Of a stretch of 64,000 bases of DNA, positions 44,436 through 54,177 are shown one piece after another. The DNA comes from Deltaproteobacteria bacterium (GTDB taxonomy: Bacteria > Desulfobacterota > Desulfobacteria > Desulfobacterales > Desulfatirhabdiaceae). The translations under genes and the position numbers were made by a program. The stretch's first letter is position 1. The number at the start of each line of letters is the position of its first letter. Location: assembly GCA_016219185.1 (NCBI GenBank), contig JACRBZ010000086.1, forward strand, positions 1 to 64,000. The letters are read 5' to 3'. The notes below the pieces were generated by a model. That model was not told the DNA's origin. It did not search any database and worked only from the letters and a program-made list of their open reading frames with translations.

Positions 44436-45563
44436 ATGAATACAAAGATATTGAAACAAAAGTTTGAACCCTGTTGCCTGGCAACTACCATCGGTAGCCT
44501 GCCCCATACGGATGCGGCCCGGGCCACCCGGCTGATGCTTGAGAGCACGCCTGAAATTCCTTCCTGGGTTCAGTTTCCCAAACTCAATTTCCATGAGAAC
44601 ATGATGATGCAGTTTACCGAGGGGCTGCCGGCGCTTGTTCAGGATGGAGACCGCATCTCATTTTCCACCCTGGCCGAGAACTTTGCAGAGCAACTGACCG
44701 ATTTTTACGAGCGCTATCTGGCTGCAACCGAAGAAGACCAAAATATAAAAAATCGGTCCGAGGCTCTCGACAGTTTTTGTCTTTCCTCGCAATACTCAAT
44801 CGGCTTTTCCGAATTCATGGCCCGGCTTGCTGAACCGTCGGTATCGGGCGCAGCCGTGATGCTGAAAGGTCAGGTCACGGGGCCCTTTACCCTGGGAACG
44901 AACCTGGTGGATCAAAACGGGCGCTGCGCCTATTACGATGAACAGCTTCGCGACGTCATCGTCAAGACCGTAGCGATGAAAGCCATGTGGCAGATGTCGC
45001 GTTTAAGCGCGTTTGGCCTGCCCGTCATGATCTTTATCGATGAGCCGTCTCTGCTCGGATTTGGAAAAATGACGTTTCTTTCAGTCAGTCGCGAAGATGT
45101 CATCCGGGACATCAACGAAGTGGCTGCGGCCATCCACGCAAAAGGCGGACTTGCCGGCGTCCACTGTGAAGAGAACACGGACTGGTCCCTGCTGATGGAA
45201 ACCGATCTGGATGTCCTTGACTTTGACGCCTACGACCATATTCAAGGCATTACCCTCTATCCCGCGGAGCTGACCAGATTTTTCGAGCGTGGCGGATGCC
45301 TGGGATGGGGCATCGTTCCCACGTTGGATAAAAACGCCGCTGCAACGGAAACGGTTGAATCCCTTCTGGCACGTTTTGAAGAGGGGATAACGCAATTCGT
45401 TGCCAGGGGCTTTGACAGGGAACTGCTACGGCGGCGGGCGCTGATTACCCCAAGTTGCGGGGCCGGGGGTGTGCTCACCGAACCGCTGGCTGAACGCGTG
45501 CTTGATCTCCTGCGCAATCTTTCCACAACGCTCCGTACCCGATATGGATTTGCGAACAAATAA
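44436..45563 (+). CDS. MetE/UROD-like methyltransferase
   Basis: 375 residues, TIM-barrel of the cobalamin-independent methionine synthase/uroporphyrinogen decarboxylase superfamily. The start (CCLATTIGSLPHTDA) and LKGQVTGPFTLG fit the C-terminal catalytic half of MetE. A zinc site is suggested by GVHCEENTDW and TPSCGAGG, although the usual HxC is here HC without a spacer. The N-terminal MetE half is absent. It could be a folate-independent methionine synthase or a corrinoid-dependent methyltransferase partner. Confidence 0.75.
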   Translation: MNTKILKQKFEPCCLATTIGSLPHTDAARATRLMLESTPEIPSWVQFPKLNFHENMMMQFTEGLPALVQDGDRISFSTLAENFAEQLTDFYERYLAATEEDQNIKNRSEALDSFCLSSQYSIGFSEFMARLAEPSVSGAAVMLKGQVTGPFTLGTNLVDQNGRCAYYDEQLRDVIVKTVAMKAMWQMSRLSAFGLPVMIFIDEPSLLGFGKMTFLSVSREDVIRDINEVAAAIHAKGGLAGVHCEENTDWSLLMETDLDVLDFDAYDHIQGITLYPAELTRFFERGGCLGWGIVPTLDKNAAATETVESLLARFEEGITQFVARGFDRELLRRRALITPSCGAGGVLTEPLAERVLDLLRNLSTTLRTRYGFANK

Positions 45564-45695
45564 CGAAAAAAAGAAATATCCAGGAACACCGGAAGTGGTT
45601 GAAAATCATTTTAACCGAAATCGGAGTTCCGGAAAAATATTGAGTTCACGATATGGGCAGATAATCGTTGTCAGAGGTGTTTTATAAGTGGGAAA

Positions 45696-47867
45696 ATGAT
45701 TCAGCAAGCAAAAACGATTCTTAAAAACACTTTCGGATACGAAGAGTTCCGGCCGCTTCAGCAGGAGATCATCGAAAATATTCTCGGGCGCAAAGACACC
45801 CTGGTCATCATGCCGACCGGGGGCGGGAAATCCCTGTGTTACCAGATTCCGGCCCTGATATTTGAAGAACTGACGGTTGTGGTCTCTCCGCTCATATCAT
45901 TGATGAAGGATCAGGTGGAACAACTGACGGCGCTGGGAGTCGGCGCCGTAGTCTTAAACAGCACGCTGTCCTTTGAAGAATATGGGCAAAATATCTCCCG
46001 CATCCTGAGAAATGACGTCAGGCTCCTGTACCTTGCCCCTGAAACCCTCTTGATGCCGAAAACCCTTGCCATGCTGTCCTCAAGGCGCGTGGACTGCATC
46101 GCCATCGATGAAGCACACTGCATATCCGAATGGGGGCATGATTTCCGGCCGGAGTACCGCCAGATGGTTGAGGTGAGAAACCAGTTTCCCAAGGCCGTCT
46201 GTGTGGCCCTGACCGCAACCGCAACACCAAGGGTCCAGAAGGACATTCAGAATTGCCTGAATTTTGAAACCGCCAACGCATTTATCGCAAGCTTCAACCG
46301 AAAGAATCTCTTTCTGCAAATCGTTCAAAAGACAAGTCCGGTCCTTCAAACCATTGAATTTATCAAAAGGTTTCCGAATCAACCGGGAATCATCTACTGC
46401 CTGGCCCGCAAACAGGTGGATGATCTGACCCAAACATTAACCAAAGCAGGCTTTTCCGTAAAACCCTATCACGCCGGTCTGTCGGATAGCGAGCGTCGGC
46501 AGAACCAGGAACGCTTTATCCGCGATGATGTCCAGATCATGACGGCGACCATCGCCTTTGGCATGGGAATCAATAAGCCCAATATCCGTTTTGTCCTGCA
46601 TTATGACCTGCCCCAGAATATTGAAAGTTATTACCAGCAGATCGGACGCGCCGGAAGGGACGGCTTAAGGGCCCATTGCCTGTTATTGTTCGGTTACAGC
46701 GATATTCATAAAATCAAATACTTCATCAACCAGAAAGCGGATAAAGAAAAACGTACCGCCATCATGCATCTCAGTGCCCTGATCGGACTGGCTGAAACCG
46801 GTGACTGCCGCCGCATCCCCCTTCTGACCTATTTTGGAGAAAAATACGCTAAACCCGAATGCGGCATGTGCGACAACTGCGCATCCGGAGAACAAACGCT
46901 CAGTGATCTTTCGATTCCCGCCCAAAAATTCCTATCCTGCGTGAAGCGCTGCGAGGAAATGTTTGGCGCGGAACACATCATCGATGTGTTAAGAGGCGGT
47001 AAAACGCAAAAGGTCGTGAAATTCAGCCATCAGGATCTGTCCACTTATGGAATCGGGAAAGAATATTCCAAACAGGAATGGTTCTATCTTAGCCGGCAAC
47101 TGCTGCAAAAAGGGTTGATGATTCAGGACATGGAGCATGGCTCTCTAAAACTGACGCAAAAGGCCTGGGAAGTGCTGCGGGGAAAAGAACTGTTTTTAGG
47201 AAAAATGGATGCAAAACCGGAAGCCCCTGCTCCGATCAAAGACAGCGAAAACGGCTGCGATCAGTCCCTGTTTGCGCTGCTTCGGGAAAAGCGAAAGGAA
47301 CTGGCCGATATGACCAATGTTCCACCCTACGTGATCTTTCCGGATAAGACGCTCATCGAGATGGCGATATTTTTCCCGCAATCGCCGGAAAGCCTGCGGC
47401 ATCTCCATGGCGTGGGTGCGATAAAATCTGAAAGATACGGCCATTATTTTCTTGATATCATTTCTCGGTATTGCAAAGCTCAAAATATTCCGGAAAAACC
47501 AAAGATCATCCTGAATCCTGAAGCCGTCATCCTTGAAAAGGCCGCAAAACGCAAGTACATCATTATCGGTGAAACCTATAACTCTGGAAAGACAATCAAG
47601 GAACTGGCCGCGGATTTTAATGTCAAAATAAGCACCATTACTACTCATCTATTCAACTACATTTCTGATGGCTACCCCATCCGGCCCGGCGATGAATTTC
47701 TGACCCTTTCAGCCCTGACCCCAGACCAGCAGACCGCGGTGTTGGAAACTTACGACAGGCTGGGAACCGAACAATTAAAACCTGTTTTCGATGCCTTGAA
47801 TGAAAAAATATGCTATGATGAGCTCCATTTGCTTCGGTTGTATTATCTTGTTAGAAGGGGTCAGTGA
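45696..47867 (+). CDS. recQ: ATP-dependent DNA helicase RecQ
   Basis: 723 residues. Walker A TGGGKS (41-46), DEAH (138-141), the aromatic-rich loop around 142-150, helicase motif VI (QIGRAGRDG), the zinc-binding Cys set (CRRI..CGMCDNC, about 368-395), a winged helix, an HRDC domain (about 518-600) and a C-terminal helix-turn-helix domain. It acts in replication-fork repair. It stands alone. Confidence 0.96.
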   Translation: MIQQAKTILKNTFGYEEFRPLQQEIIENILGRKDTLVIMPTGGGKSLCYQIPALIFEELTVVVSPLISLMKDQVEQLTALGVGAVVLNSTLSFEEYGQNISRILRNDVRLLYLAPETLLMPKTLAMLSSRRVDCIAIDEAHCISEWGHDFRPEYRQMVEVRNQFPKAVCVALTATATPRVQKDIQNCLNFETANAFIASFNRKNLFLQIVQKTSPVLQTIEFIKRFPNQPGIIYCLARKQVDDLTQTLTKAGFSVKPYHAGLSDSERRQNQERFIRDDVQIMTATIAFGMGINKPNIRFVLHYDLPQNIESYYQQIGRAGRDGLRAHCLLLFGYSDIHKIKYFINQKADKEKRTAIMHLSALIGLAETGDCRRIPLLTYFGEKYAKPECGMCDNCASGEQTLSDLSIPAQKFLSCVKRCEEMFGAEHIIDVLRGGKTQKVVKFSHQDLSTYGIGKEYSKQEWFYLSRQLLQKGLMIQDMEHGSLKLTQKAWEVLRGKELFLGKMDAKPEAPAPIKDSENGCDQSLFALLREKRKELADMTNVPPYVIFPDKTLIEMAIFFPQSPESLRHLHGVGAIKSERYGHYFLDIISRYCKAQNIPEKPKIILNPEAVILEKAAKRKYIIIGETYNSGKTIKELAADFNVKISTITTHLFNYISDGYPIRPGDEFLTLSALTPDQQTAVLETYDRLGTEQLKPVFDALNEKICYDELHLLRLYYLVRRGQ

Positions 47868-47881
47868 GCTCCTGATTGATT

Positions 47882-48472
47882 GTGAGGCCTGACTTTGACT
47901 TTTTTGACGTTTTTCAAAACAATATGAACGCATTCAGTCCGGAACAGATCATTACCGTCAATCAAGCGGCAGCCATGGCTGAAGAGCTGGTCAGCAACCA
48001 TTATAAAATGTCGTTGACCGAGTGGAAACGACCTCGCTATGATTTTAAAACCCTGGCTGATCTTGAACCGGAAGAAATCGCCGACGGACCCCTGGCCCAG
48101 ATCATCCGGTACGAGGGCAAACCCAAACACGCATTCCTGAACTCTTCGACCTATGATTTCTATAAAATATGTTTCCAAGATCATGCCATCGTAAAACTTC
48201 TTGCCCAAAACCCTTCTATTATGTTATTTTCACTTGTTTTATATATTGCCACACACGAGCTGATTCACATTGTCCGATTCAGCAAATTTCTTCAAAATTT
48301 TCATGCATCACCGGATGAAAAACAAGCTGAAGAAAAACGGGTACACGATAAGACACATGAAATTCTCAGTGACATCAAACTATCTGGAATGTCGGAAGTG
48401 TTTGAATTTTCAAAGAGTTGGAGAATTCCTCTCGATAGTTTGACAGACTCGCTCGAAAAATATTCCGGCTGA
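47882..48472 (+). CDS. Uncharacterised protein with HExxH motif
   Basis: 196 residues from the GTG at 47882 (a TTG at 47876 is an alternative), beginning 14 nt after recQ. No named family is recognised. A single hydrophobic stretch (LFSLVLYIATH) leads directly into HELIH, a zinc-protease motif, and a later KTHEIL may supply another ligand. The rest is helical and acidic. It could be a small membrane-linked metallopeptidase or a non-catalytic relative. Confidence 0.75.
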   Translation: MRPDFDFFDVFQNNMNAFSPEQIITVNQAAAMAEELVSNHYKMSLTEWKRPRYDFKTLADLEPEEIADGPLAQIIRYEGKPKHAFLNSSTYDFYKICFQDHAIVKLLAQNPSIMLFSLVLYIATHELIHIVRFSKFLQNFHASPDEKQAEEKRVHDKTHEILSDIKLSGMSEVFEFSKSWRIPLDSLTDSLEKYSG

Positions 48473-48571
48473 TTCTTGACAAGAACAATTCTTTCATTAT
48501 GTTTAGTCAGATTCGGGCACAGGGATTTCTCAGATAAATTGCTCCCAAAATCATTTCAGGAGGATAATAGC

Positions 48572-48859
48572 ATGCCGATTTACGAATATGAATGCACCCA
48601 ATGCGGGTCCGTGGAAGAAGCCATTCAAAATTTTTCTGACAAACCGCTTACTGTATGTAAAAATTGTTCTGGTCATCTTCAAAAACTGATCTCCCAGAGC
48701 AGCTTTCACCTGAAAGGGACTGGCTGGTATGTAACGGATTATGCCGGAAAAAACCATAATGCCACATCCGCACCCAAAAAATCTGAGGATAGTTCCGCGT
48801 CGACGTCAGCAGTAACTCCCGCAGCAAGCTCAAAAACATCCGATAGCTCCGATTCATAA
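48572..48859 (+). CDS. FmdB-family zinc-ribbon protein
   Basis: 95 residues from the ATG at 48572, with AGGAGG 8 nt upstream. Zinc ribbon CTQCG..CKNCSGHLQK, followed by FHLKGTGWYVTDY, the typical FmdB tail. The C-terminus is Ser/Ala-rich and low complexity. FmdB proteins are putative regulators with no clear function. Confidence 0.92.
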   Translation: MPIYEYECTQCGSVEEAIQNFSDKPLTVCKNCSGHLQKLISQSSFHLKGTGWYVTDYAGKNHNATSAPKKSEDSSASTSAVTPAASSKTSDSSDS

Positions 48860-49007
48860 CACGAGCAATACCCCTGGTATATTTCGAAATTTATCATGAA
48901 GGGAGGTGGCAATATCCTGCTGATACGCTTCTGAAATATATAATATATTGTTTTCAGTTTTTTCAATGAAATTTTTATACTAATGGAAATAAAAGGAGAA
49001 TTAAACC

Positions 49008-49295
49008 ATGAAACTCAGGCCCTTACAGGATCGTATTGTTGTTAAACGCGTTGCAGAAGAAACCACAACCAAAGGCGGCATTATCATTCCCGATACAGCC
49101 AAGGAAAAACCCGCGGAAGGCAAAGTTGTTGCGGTTGGAAATGGCAAAGTTGCAGACGACGGCAAACGGATTGCCCTTGAAATTAAAACCGGAGATCGCA
49201 TTCTTTTTGGCAAGTATTCCGGAACGGAAGTAAAGATTGAAGGTGAAGAATTCCTGATCATGCGGGAAGATGACGTCCTTGGCGTAATTGAATAA
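49008..49295 (+). CDS. groES: GroES co-chaperonin
   Basis: 95 residues. KLRPLQDRIVVKR, the mobile loop (EETTTKGGIIIPDTA) and the roof segment are normal. AAGGAG precedes the ATG. The upstream region has a TATACT (48976-48981) that could be a -10 box, but no CIRCE element. Confidence 0.97.
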   Translation: MKLRPLQDRIVVKRVAEETTTKGGIIIPDTAKEKPAEGKVVAVGNGKVADDGKRIALEIKTGDRILFGKYSGTEVKIEGEEFLIMREDDVLGVIE

Positions 49296-49332
49296 TAACG
49301 GATTGATGTTTACAGATATGGAGGAATGAATA

Positions 49333-50997
49333 ATGTCGAAGATCATTAAATATGATATGAAAGCCCGCGAGGCCATGTTGAATGGCGTCAGAGCTCTTGC
49401 AGATGCAGTTGTGGTAACCCTTGGCCCCAAAGGCCGCAATGTGGTTATCGACAAGTCCTGGGGATCCCCCACTGTAACCAAAGACGGCGTTACGGTTGCC
49501 AAAGAAATTGAACTGGCTGACAAATTCGAAAACATGGGCGCTCAGATGGTTAAGGAAGTGGCCAGCAAGACCAGCGATATGGCCGGCGACGGCACCACGA
49601 CCGCAACCGTTCTTGCCCGCTCGATTTACGAAGAAGGCCAGAAACTGGTTGCAGCCGGAAACAACCCGATGGCCATTAAACGCGGCATTGACAAGGCCAT
49701 TGAAGTTGCGGTCAAAGAACTGCACAAAATGAGCAAGCCCACCAAAGACAAACGTGAAATCGCCCAGGTCGGCACCATCTCTGCCAACAACGACGAAACC
49801 ATCGGAAACATCATTTCCGAAGCCATGGAAAAAGTCGGAAAAGAAGGCGTTATCACCGTTGAAGAAGCCAAGGGTATGGAAACCACCCTGGAAGTCGTCG
49901 AGGGCATGCAGTTTGACCGCGGCTACCTTTCTCCCTATTTTGTAACCGATCCTGAAAAAATGGTGGTGTCTCTGGATGATCCGTTTATTCTGATCAACGA
50001 GAAAAAGGTCAGCAGCATGAAAGACCTTCTGCCCATCCTGGAGCAGGTCGCCAAAATGGGAAAACCCCTTGTGATTATCGCCGAGGATGTTGACGGCGAA
50101 GCTCTGGCCACCCTTGTGGTCAACAAGCTCAGAGGAACCCTGCAGGTTGCGGCCGTGAAAGCTCCTGGCTTTGGTGACCGAAGAAAAGCCATGCTTGAAG
50201 ACATCGCCATTTTGACCGGCGGCCAGGTCGTCTCCGAAGATCTGGGCATCAAGCTTGAGAACCTGACCCTTTCGGATCTGGGAAAAGCCAAACGGATCAG
50301 CATCGACAAAGACAACTCCACCATCGTGGACGGCGCCGGTTCCAGATCCGCTCTTGAAGGCCGCGTCAAACAGATCCGCGCTCAGATTGATGAAACCACT
50401 TCCGATTATGATCGTGAAAAACTTCAGGAACGCCTTGCCAAGCTGATCGGCGGCGTTGCGGTTATCAATGTCGGCGCAGCCACCGAAACAGAAATGAAAG
50501 AGAAAAAGGCCAGAGTTGAAGATGCTCTGAACGCCACCCGCGCAGCAGTCGAGGAAGGCATTGTTCCCGGCGGCGGCGTTGCCCTGGTTCGCTGCCTGGA
50601 TGCCCTGGATAAAATGAAACTGAAAGGCGAGCAGAAACTGGGTGTCAAGGTGGTGATGCGCGCCATGGAAGAACCCCTGCGCCAGATCGCCAACAACGCT
50701 GGCTATGAAGGCTCCGTGGTCATTGACAAAGTCAAGGCCGGTGAAGGCGCTTTCGGCTTTAATGCAGATACCAACATCTACGAAGATCTGATTGCAGCAG
50801 GCGTGATCGATCCGACCAAGGTTACCCGATTTGCACTTCAGAACGCTGGCAGTGTTGCTTCCCTGATGCTGACCACTGAGGCCATGATTGCCGACAAACC
50901 CGAAGAAAAGGCTGACCCGATGCACGGCGGCGGCATGGGTGGTGGTGGCGGAATGGGCGGCATGGGTGGAATGGGCGGCATGGGCGGCATGATGTAA
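49333..50997 (+). CDS. groEL: GroEL chaperonin
   Basis: 554 residues. The ATP site DGTTTATVL and the C-terminal GGM repeat are present. It follows groES by 37 nt and ends in a clear terminator. The long frame on the opposite strand is a shadow. Confidence 0.98.
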   Translation: MSKIIKYDMKAREAMLNGVRALADAVVVTLGPKGRNVVIDKSWGSPTVTKDGVTVAKEIELADKFENMGAQMVKEVASKTSDMAGDGTTTATVLARSIYEEGQKLVAAGNNPMAIKRGIDKAIEVAVKELHKMSKPTKDKREIAQVGTISANNDETIGNIISEAMEKVGKEGVITVEEAKGMETTLEVVEGMQFDRGYLSPYFVTDPEKMVVSLDDPFILINEKKVSSMKDLLPILEQVAKMGKPLVIIAEDVDGEALATLVVNKLRGTLQVAAVKAPGFGDRRKAMLEDIAILTGGQVVSEDLGIKLENLTLSDLGKAKRISIDKDNSTIVDGAGSRSALEGRVKQIRAQIDETTSDYDREKLQERLAKLIGGVAVINVGAATETEMKEKKARVEDALNATRAAVEEGIVPGGGVALVRCLDALDKMKLKGEQKLGVKVVMRAMEEPLRQIANNAGYEGSVVIDKVKAGEGAFGFNADTNIYEDLIAAGVIDPTKVTRFALQNAGSVASLMLTTEAMIADKPEEKADPMHGGGMGGGGGMGGMGGMGGMGGMM

Positions 50998-51026
50998 TCA
51001 AGTAGTCCTTTGCTCTTATCTCATAA

Positions 51027-51064
51027 AATGCCTCCATGGATCGTTCATGGAGGCATTTTTTTAT
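51027..51064 (+). terminator. groESL terminator
   Basis: AATGCCTCCATG (51027-51038) pairs perfectly with CATGGAGGCATT (51046-51057), 7-nt loop, followed by seven T residues. Confidence 0.93.
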
Positions 51065-51211
51065 CAATTTCATTCTTGACATTGACTGCCATTAAAAATA
51101 TAAATAAAGTTTATGTTTTGAATTTGCTGGACCCTTTCGCAAAAAGGTAATCCTGGTTTTACGGTCGGAAGCAACATATGAAAGTCGGCCATATTTCGAC
51201 AAAATAAGTTG

Positions 51212-51271
51212 AATATCGAACAAGGAATGTCGAATGAAGAAAATTTCACTCGACATTCCTTGTTCGATATT
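51212..51271. repeat. 22-bp perfect palindromic element (REP-like)
   Basis: AATATCGAACAAGGAATGTCGA at 51212-51233 is matched by its exact inverse at 51250-51271. A 16-nt loop contains a smaller TGAA/TTCA stem. Similar CGAACAAGGAATG palindromes are scattered through many genomes and produce spurious 'hypothetical' translations; they may be moved by REP-associated transposases. It lies in the leader of the P-loop gene. Confidence 0.8.
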
Positions 51272-51323
51272 TTGCGTCTTGCTCATATTTATGATTTTCA
51301 ACACGTTTACGGATTTTCCACGA

Positions 51324-52022
51324 ATGGATATTCTTTTAGAGGGCATTGTCATCATTTCCGGGAATTACGGCAGCGGAAAAACAGAAGTTGCCATTAATCT
51401 TGCGGTGTATCGGAAAAATCAGGGAATGGATGTTCGCGTGGCGGATCTGGATATCGTCAATCCCTATTTCCGGACCCGGGAAGCACGAAAACAACTGGCC
51501 GAGCTCGGAATCGAGGTGGTTTTGCCTCCTGAACAGTACATGCAGGCGGATCTGCCCATTTTAAGCCGCTCCGTCAGCGGCTTGATTCGGCATCCCTCGG
51601 CACTGGCGATCCTGGATGTCGGCGGAAACAATGTCGGCGCGATGGTTCTGGCAGCCCTGGCGGATGCATTTCAGTCCGCGCCCTATACCATGCTTCAGGT
51701 GGTCAACCCGTTTCGCCCCCTTACCCAGACCCTCGAAGGGGTGCTGAAGATGAAACGGGAAATCGAAGAGGCATCCAAACTTTCCATCAGCGGCTGGATT
51801 GGAAATGCCAACCTGATCGATGAAAGCACCACGGAATCCATCCTTTCCGGATATGAATTCATGCAAAAGCTTTCCGAATCCACGGGGCTGCCGCTGGCGT
51901 TCATTACGGCCCCGGCCTTTTTACTGCCCGAATTGAAGCCCGAACGGTTTTCTTGTTCCATACTGCCCATCAAACGGCAACTGGTTCCGCCCTGGAAGCA
52001 GGCTGTCCGGCTGAAGGAATAA
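51324..52022 (+). CDS. P-loop NTPase (CobQ/MinD-like) before the vor cluster
   Basis: 232 residues from the ATG at 51324; the frame from 51234 crosses the palindrome. Walker A GNYGSGKT, a DLDIVNPYFRTREA stretch that fits the switch region, and VGGNN. It is predicted to use ATP to move or load something. It sits just in front of the 2-oxoacid oxidoreductase genes, and could help in cofactor insertion or assembly there. Confidence 0.8.
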   Translation: MDILLEGIVIISGNYGSGKTEVAINLAVYRKNQGMDVRVADLDIVNPYFRTREARKQLAELGIEVVLPPEQYMQADLPILSRSVSGLIRHPSALAILDVGGNNVGAMVLAALADAFQSAPYTMLQVVNPFRPLTQTLEGVLKMKREIEEASKLSISGWIGNANLIDESTTESILSGYEFMQKLSESTGLPLAFITAPAFLLPELKPERFSCSILPIKRQLVPPWKQAVRLKE

Positions 52023-52075
52023 ATATCAGTCTGACCTGGTTGTTATGAATCATATAAGAAGAGGAATAATTGGCA

Positions 52076-52288
52076 ATGGCCTACAAACATCAAATTGACG
52101 TGGATCGGTGTAAGGGATGCGGTTTATGTGTGGCCGTATGCCCAAAAAAAGTACTTGAGATAGCCTGTGAAGTGAATGTCAAGGGCTACTTCCCAGCCTA
52201 TCAGGCCAGGCCTGAAGACTGCGTCTATTGTTCAACCTGCTGCATTATGTGTCCGGATGTGGCCATGTCCATAACGGAAACACCTTAA
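52076..52288 (+). CDS. 2[4Fe-4S] ferredoxin subunit of the vor cluster
   Basis: 70 residues from the ATG at 52076 (GGAAT upstream; a TTG at 52070 is an alternative). Two cluster motifs: CKGCGLCVAVCP and CVYCSTCCIMCP. It is the delta-type electron carrier of the four-subunit 2-oxoacid:ferredoxin oxidoreductase. Confidence 0.93.
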   Translation: MAYKHQIDVDRCKGCGLCVAVCPKKVLEIACEVNVKGYFPAYQARPEDCVYCSTCCIMCPDVAMSITETP

Positions 52289-52321
52289 CCCTGCAGCCAT
52301 GCGGATATTACGGAGGATTCC

Positions 52322-53413
52322 ATGAGTAAAGTTCTCATGAAAGGAAATGAAGCGATTGGGGAAGCAGCCATTCGGGCGGGTTGCCTCAATTATTTTGCCT
52401 ATCCCATCACCCCTCAGTCCGAGGTGGCCGAATACTTGTCCCGGCGAATGCCGGAAGTCGGCGGCGTTTTTTTACAGGGCGAAAGCGAAGTGGCTGTCGG
52501 ATATATGATTTTCGGGGCTTCCGCCTGCGGTGCCCGGGTGATGACCACATCATCCAGCCCCGGCATCAGCCTGATGAGCGAAGCCATCAGTTACATCGCC
52601 AGCGGCCAGTGCCCGGCAGTCTTTGTCAATATCATCAGAGGCGGCCCCGGACTTGGCGGTATCCTGCCCTCTCAGGGCGATTATTTTCAGGCCGTCAAAG
52701 GCGGCGGCCATGGGGATTACCGCCTTCTGGTCCTTGCCCCCGCCAGTGTTCAGGAAGCCGTCGATATGGTGATGATGGCCTTTCCTCTGGCCGAAAAATA
52801 CCGTAATCCGGTCATGATCCTGGGGGATGGACTGATTGGACAGATGATGGAACCGGTGGCTTTTCCCGATCATCTCAAGGCTGAACAGCTCAATACGGAC
52901 AGTTGGGCAACCAGCGGCATGGATACCCGGAAAAGCACCACCCGGAATCTGGTTAAAACCCTATATCTGGATCCGGTTCAACTAAACGACCACAACCTGC
53001 GACTAAAAGCCAAATATGATCGGATGAAAATTGAGGAAATCCGATACGAGCCCTATAACATCGACTCCGATTATAAGGTTCTGATCGTCAGCTTTGGCAC
53101 GATGAGCCGGGTGTGCCGAACCGCCATCGACAATTTGAAGTCTCAAGGCATTGAAGTTGCCATGATTCGGCCGCAAACCCTTTTTCCCTTTCCGGAGATG
53201 GCCATTCGCAAAGCGGCCATAAAGGAAAGCTGCCAAACCGTGATCAGTATCGAAATGAACATGGGGCAGATGGTTGAAGATGTCGAGCGCTGCGTTCAGG
53301 GAAAAAAGCCGGTTGAATGGTATGGAAAATGCGGCGGGGAAGTCCCGACGCCCGAGGAAATCATGGAAGTGGTTCAATCTTACATCACCCCTGAGCGAAA
53401 GGAGCAGAACTAA
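52322..53413 (+). CDS. vorB: 2-oxoacid:ferredoxin oxidoreductase alpha subunit (VorB-type)
   Basis: 363 residues. YPITPQSEVAEYLS, the GGPGLGGILPSQGDYFQAVKGGGHGDYR-type segment and DGLIGQMMEP fit VorB, which acts on branched-chain 2-oxoacids, better than KorA. GGAGG lies just before the ATG. Its stop overlaps the beta start as TAATG. Confidence 0.92.
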   Translation: MSKVLMKGNEAIGEAAIRAGCLNYFAYPITPQSEVAEYLSRRMPEVGGVFLQGESEVAVGYMIFGASACGARVMTTSSSPGISLMSEAISYIASGQCPAVFVNIIRGGPGLGGILPSQGDYFQAVKGGGHGDYRLLVLAPASVQEAVDMVMMAFPLAEKYRNPVMILGDGLIGQMMEPVAFPDHLKAEQLNTDSWATSGMDTRKSTTRNLVKTLYLDPVQLNDHNLRLKAKYDRMKIEEIRYEPYNIDSDYKVLIVSFGTMSRVCRTAIDNLKSQGIEVAMIRPQTLFPFPEMAIRKAAIKESCQTVISIEMNMGQMVEDVERCVQGKKPVEWYGKCGGEVPTPEEIMEVVQSYITPERKEQN

Positions 53414-54177
53414 TGGGAAAGACATTTTGCAAACCCGAAGCCCTTTCAAATCAGCAGACCCATTACTGTCCGGGATGCACACACGGCGTGATTCATCGGC
53501 TGGTAGCGGAAGTGATTGATGAACTGGGAATCCGCGGCCGCACCGTCGGCATCGCCCCCGTGGGATGCGCGGTTCTGGCCTATAATTATTTTACCTGCGA
53601 TTTTCAGGAAGCTGCACACGGCAGGGCGCCTGCCATGGCTACCGGCATCAAGCGGGTCAGACCCGATCTGATGGTGTTTACCTATCAGGGGGATGGCGAC
53701 CTGGCCAGCATCGGCATGGGTGAAATCATTCACGCCGCCAACCGGGGTGAAAAATTCACCACTATTTTTGTCAACAATGCGGTTTACGGTATGACCGGCG
53801 GCCAGATGGCGCCGACCACCATGCCCAATCAGCGCACCACCACCTCGCCGTTTGGCAGAGATGTCGCGGACGTTGGCATGCCGATCAAGATGGCTGAGTT
53901 GCTGGCGGCTTTGCAGACACCGGCGTACATCTCCCGACAAACCGTCATTCGACCCAAATATATCGTAAAAGCCAAAAAAGCCATTCGAAGGGCCTTCGAA
54001 TATCAAATGGAAGGAAAATGCTTCAGCCTGGTTGAAGTGGTCAGCACCTGCCCCACCAACTGGGGGATGACTCCCATGGAAGCCGTGAACTGGGCTGAGA
54101 ACACCCTGCTTCCTTATTATCCACTGGGCGATGTAAAAACACCCGAACCCATGAGCGGAGGGACAGATGCAAAGTGA
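53413..54177 (+). CDS. 2-oxoacid:ferredoxin oxidoreductase beta subunit
   Basis: 254 residues, thiamine-diphosphate-binding. HYCPGCTHGVIHRL and the TPP motif GDGDLASIGMGE..FVNNAVYGMTGGQM are present. It pairs with the alpha subunit immediately upstream. Confidence 0.93.
   Translation: MGKTFCKPEALSNQQTHYCPGCTHGVIHRLVAEVIDELGIRGRTVGIAPVGCAVLAYNYFTCDFQEAAHGRAPAMATGIKRVRPDLMVFTYQGDGDLASIGMGEIIHAANRGEKFTTIFVNNAVYGMTGGQMAPTTMPNQRTTTSPFGRDVADVGMPIKMAELLAALQTPAYISRQTVIRPKYIVKAKKAIRRAFEYQMEGKCFSLVEVVSTCPTNWGMTPMEAVNWAENTLLPYYPLGDVKTPEPMSGGTDAK

Noticed and set aside
48860..49007. CIRCE heat-shock operator before groES
   Set aside because: The TTAGCACTC/GAGTGCTAA inverted repeat is absent.
49258..50925. 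555-codon minus-strand frame opposite groEL
   Set aside because: Typical antisense open frame of a GC-rich groEL gene; its product is low complexity.
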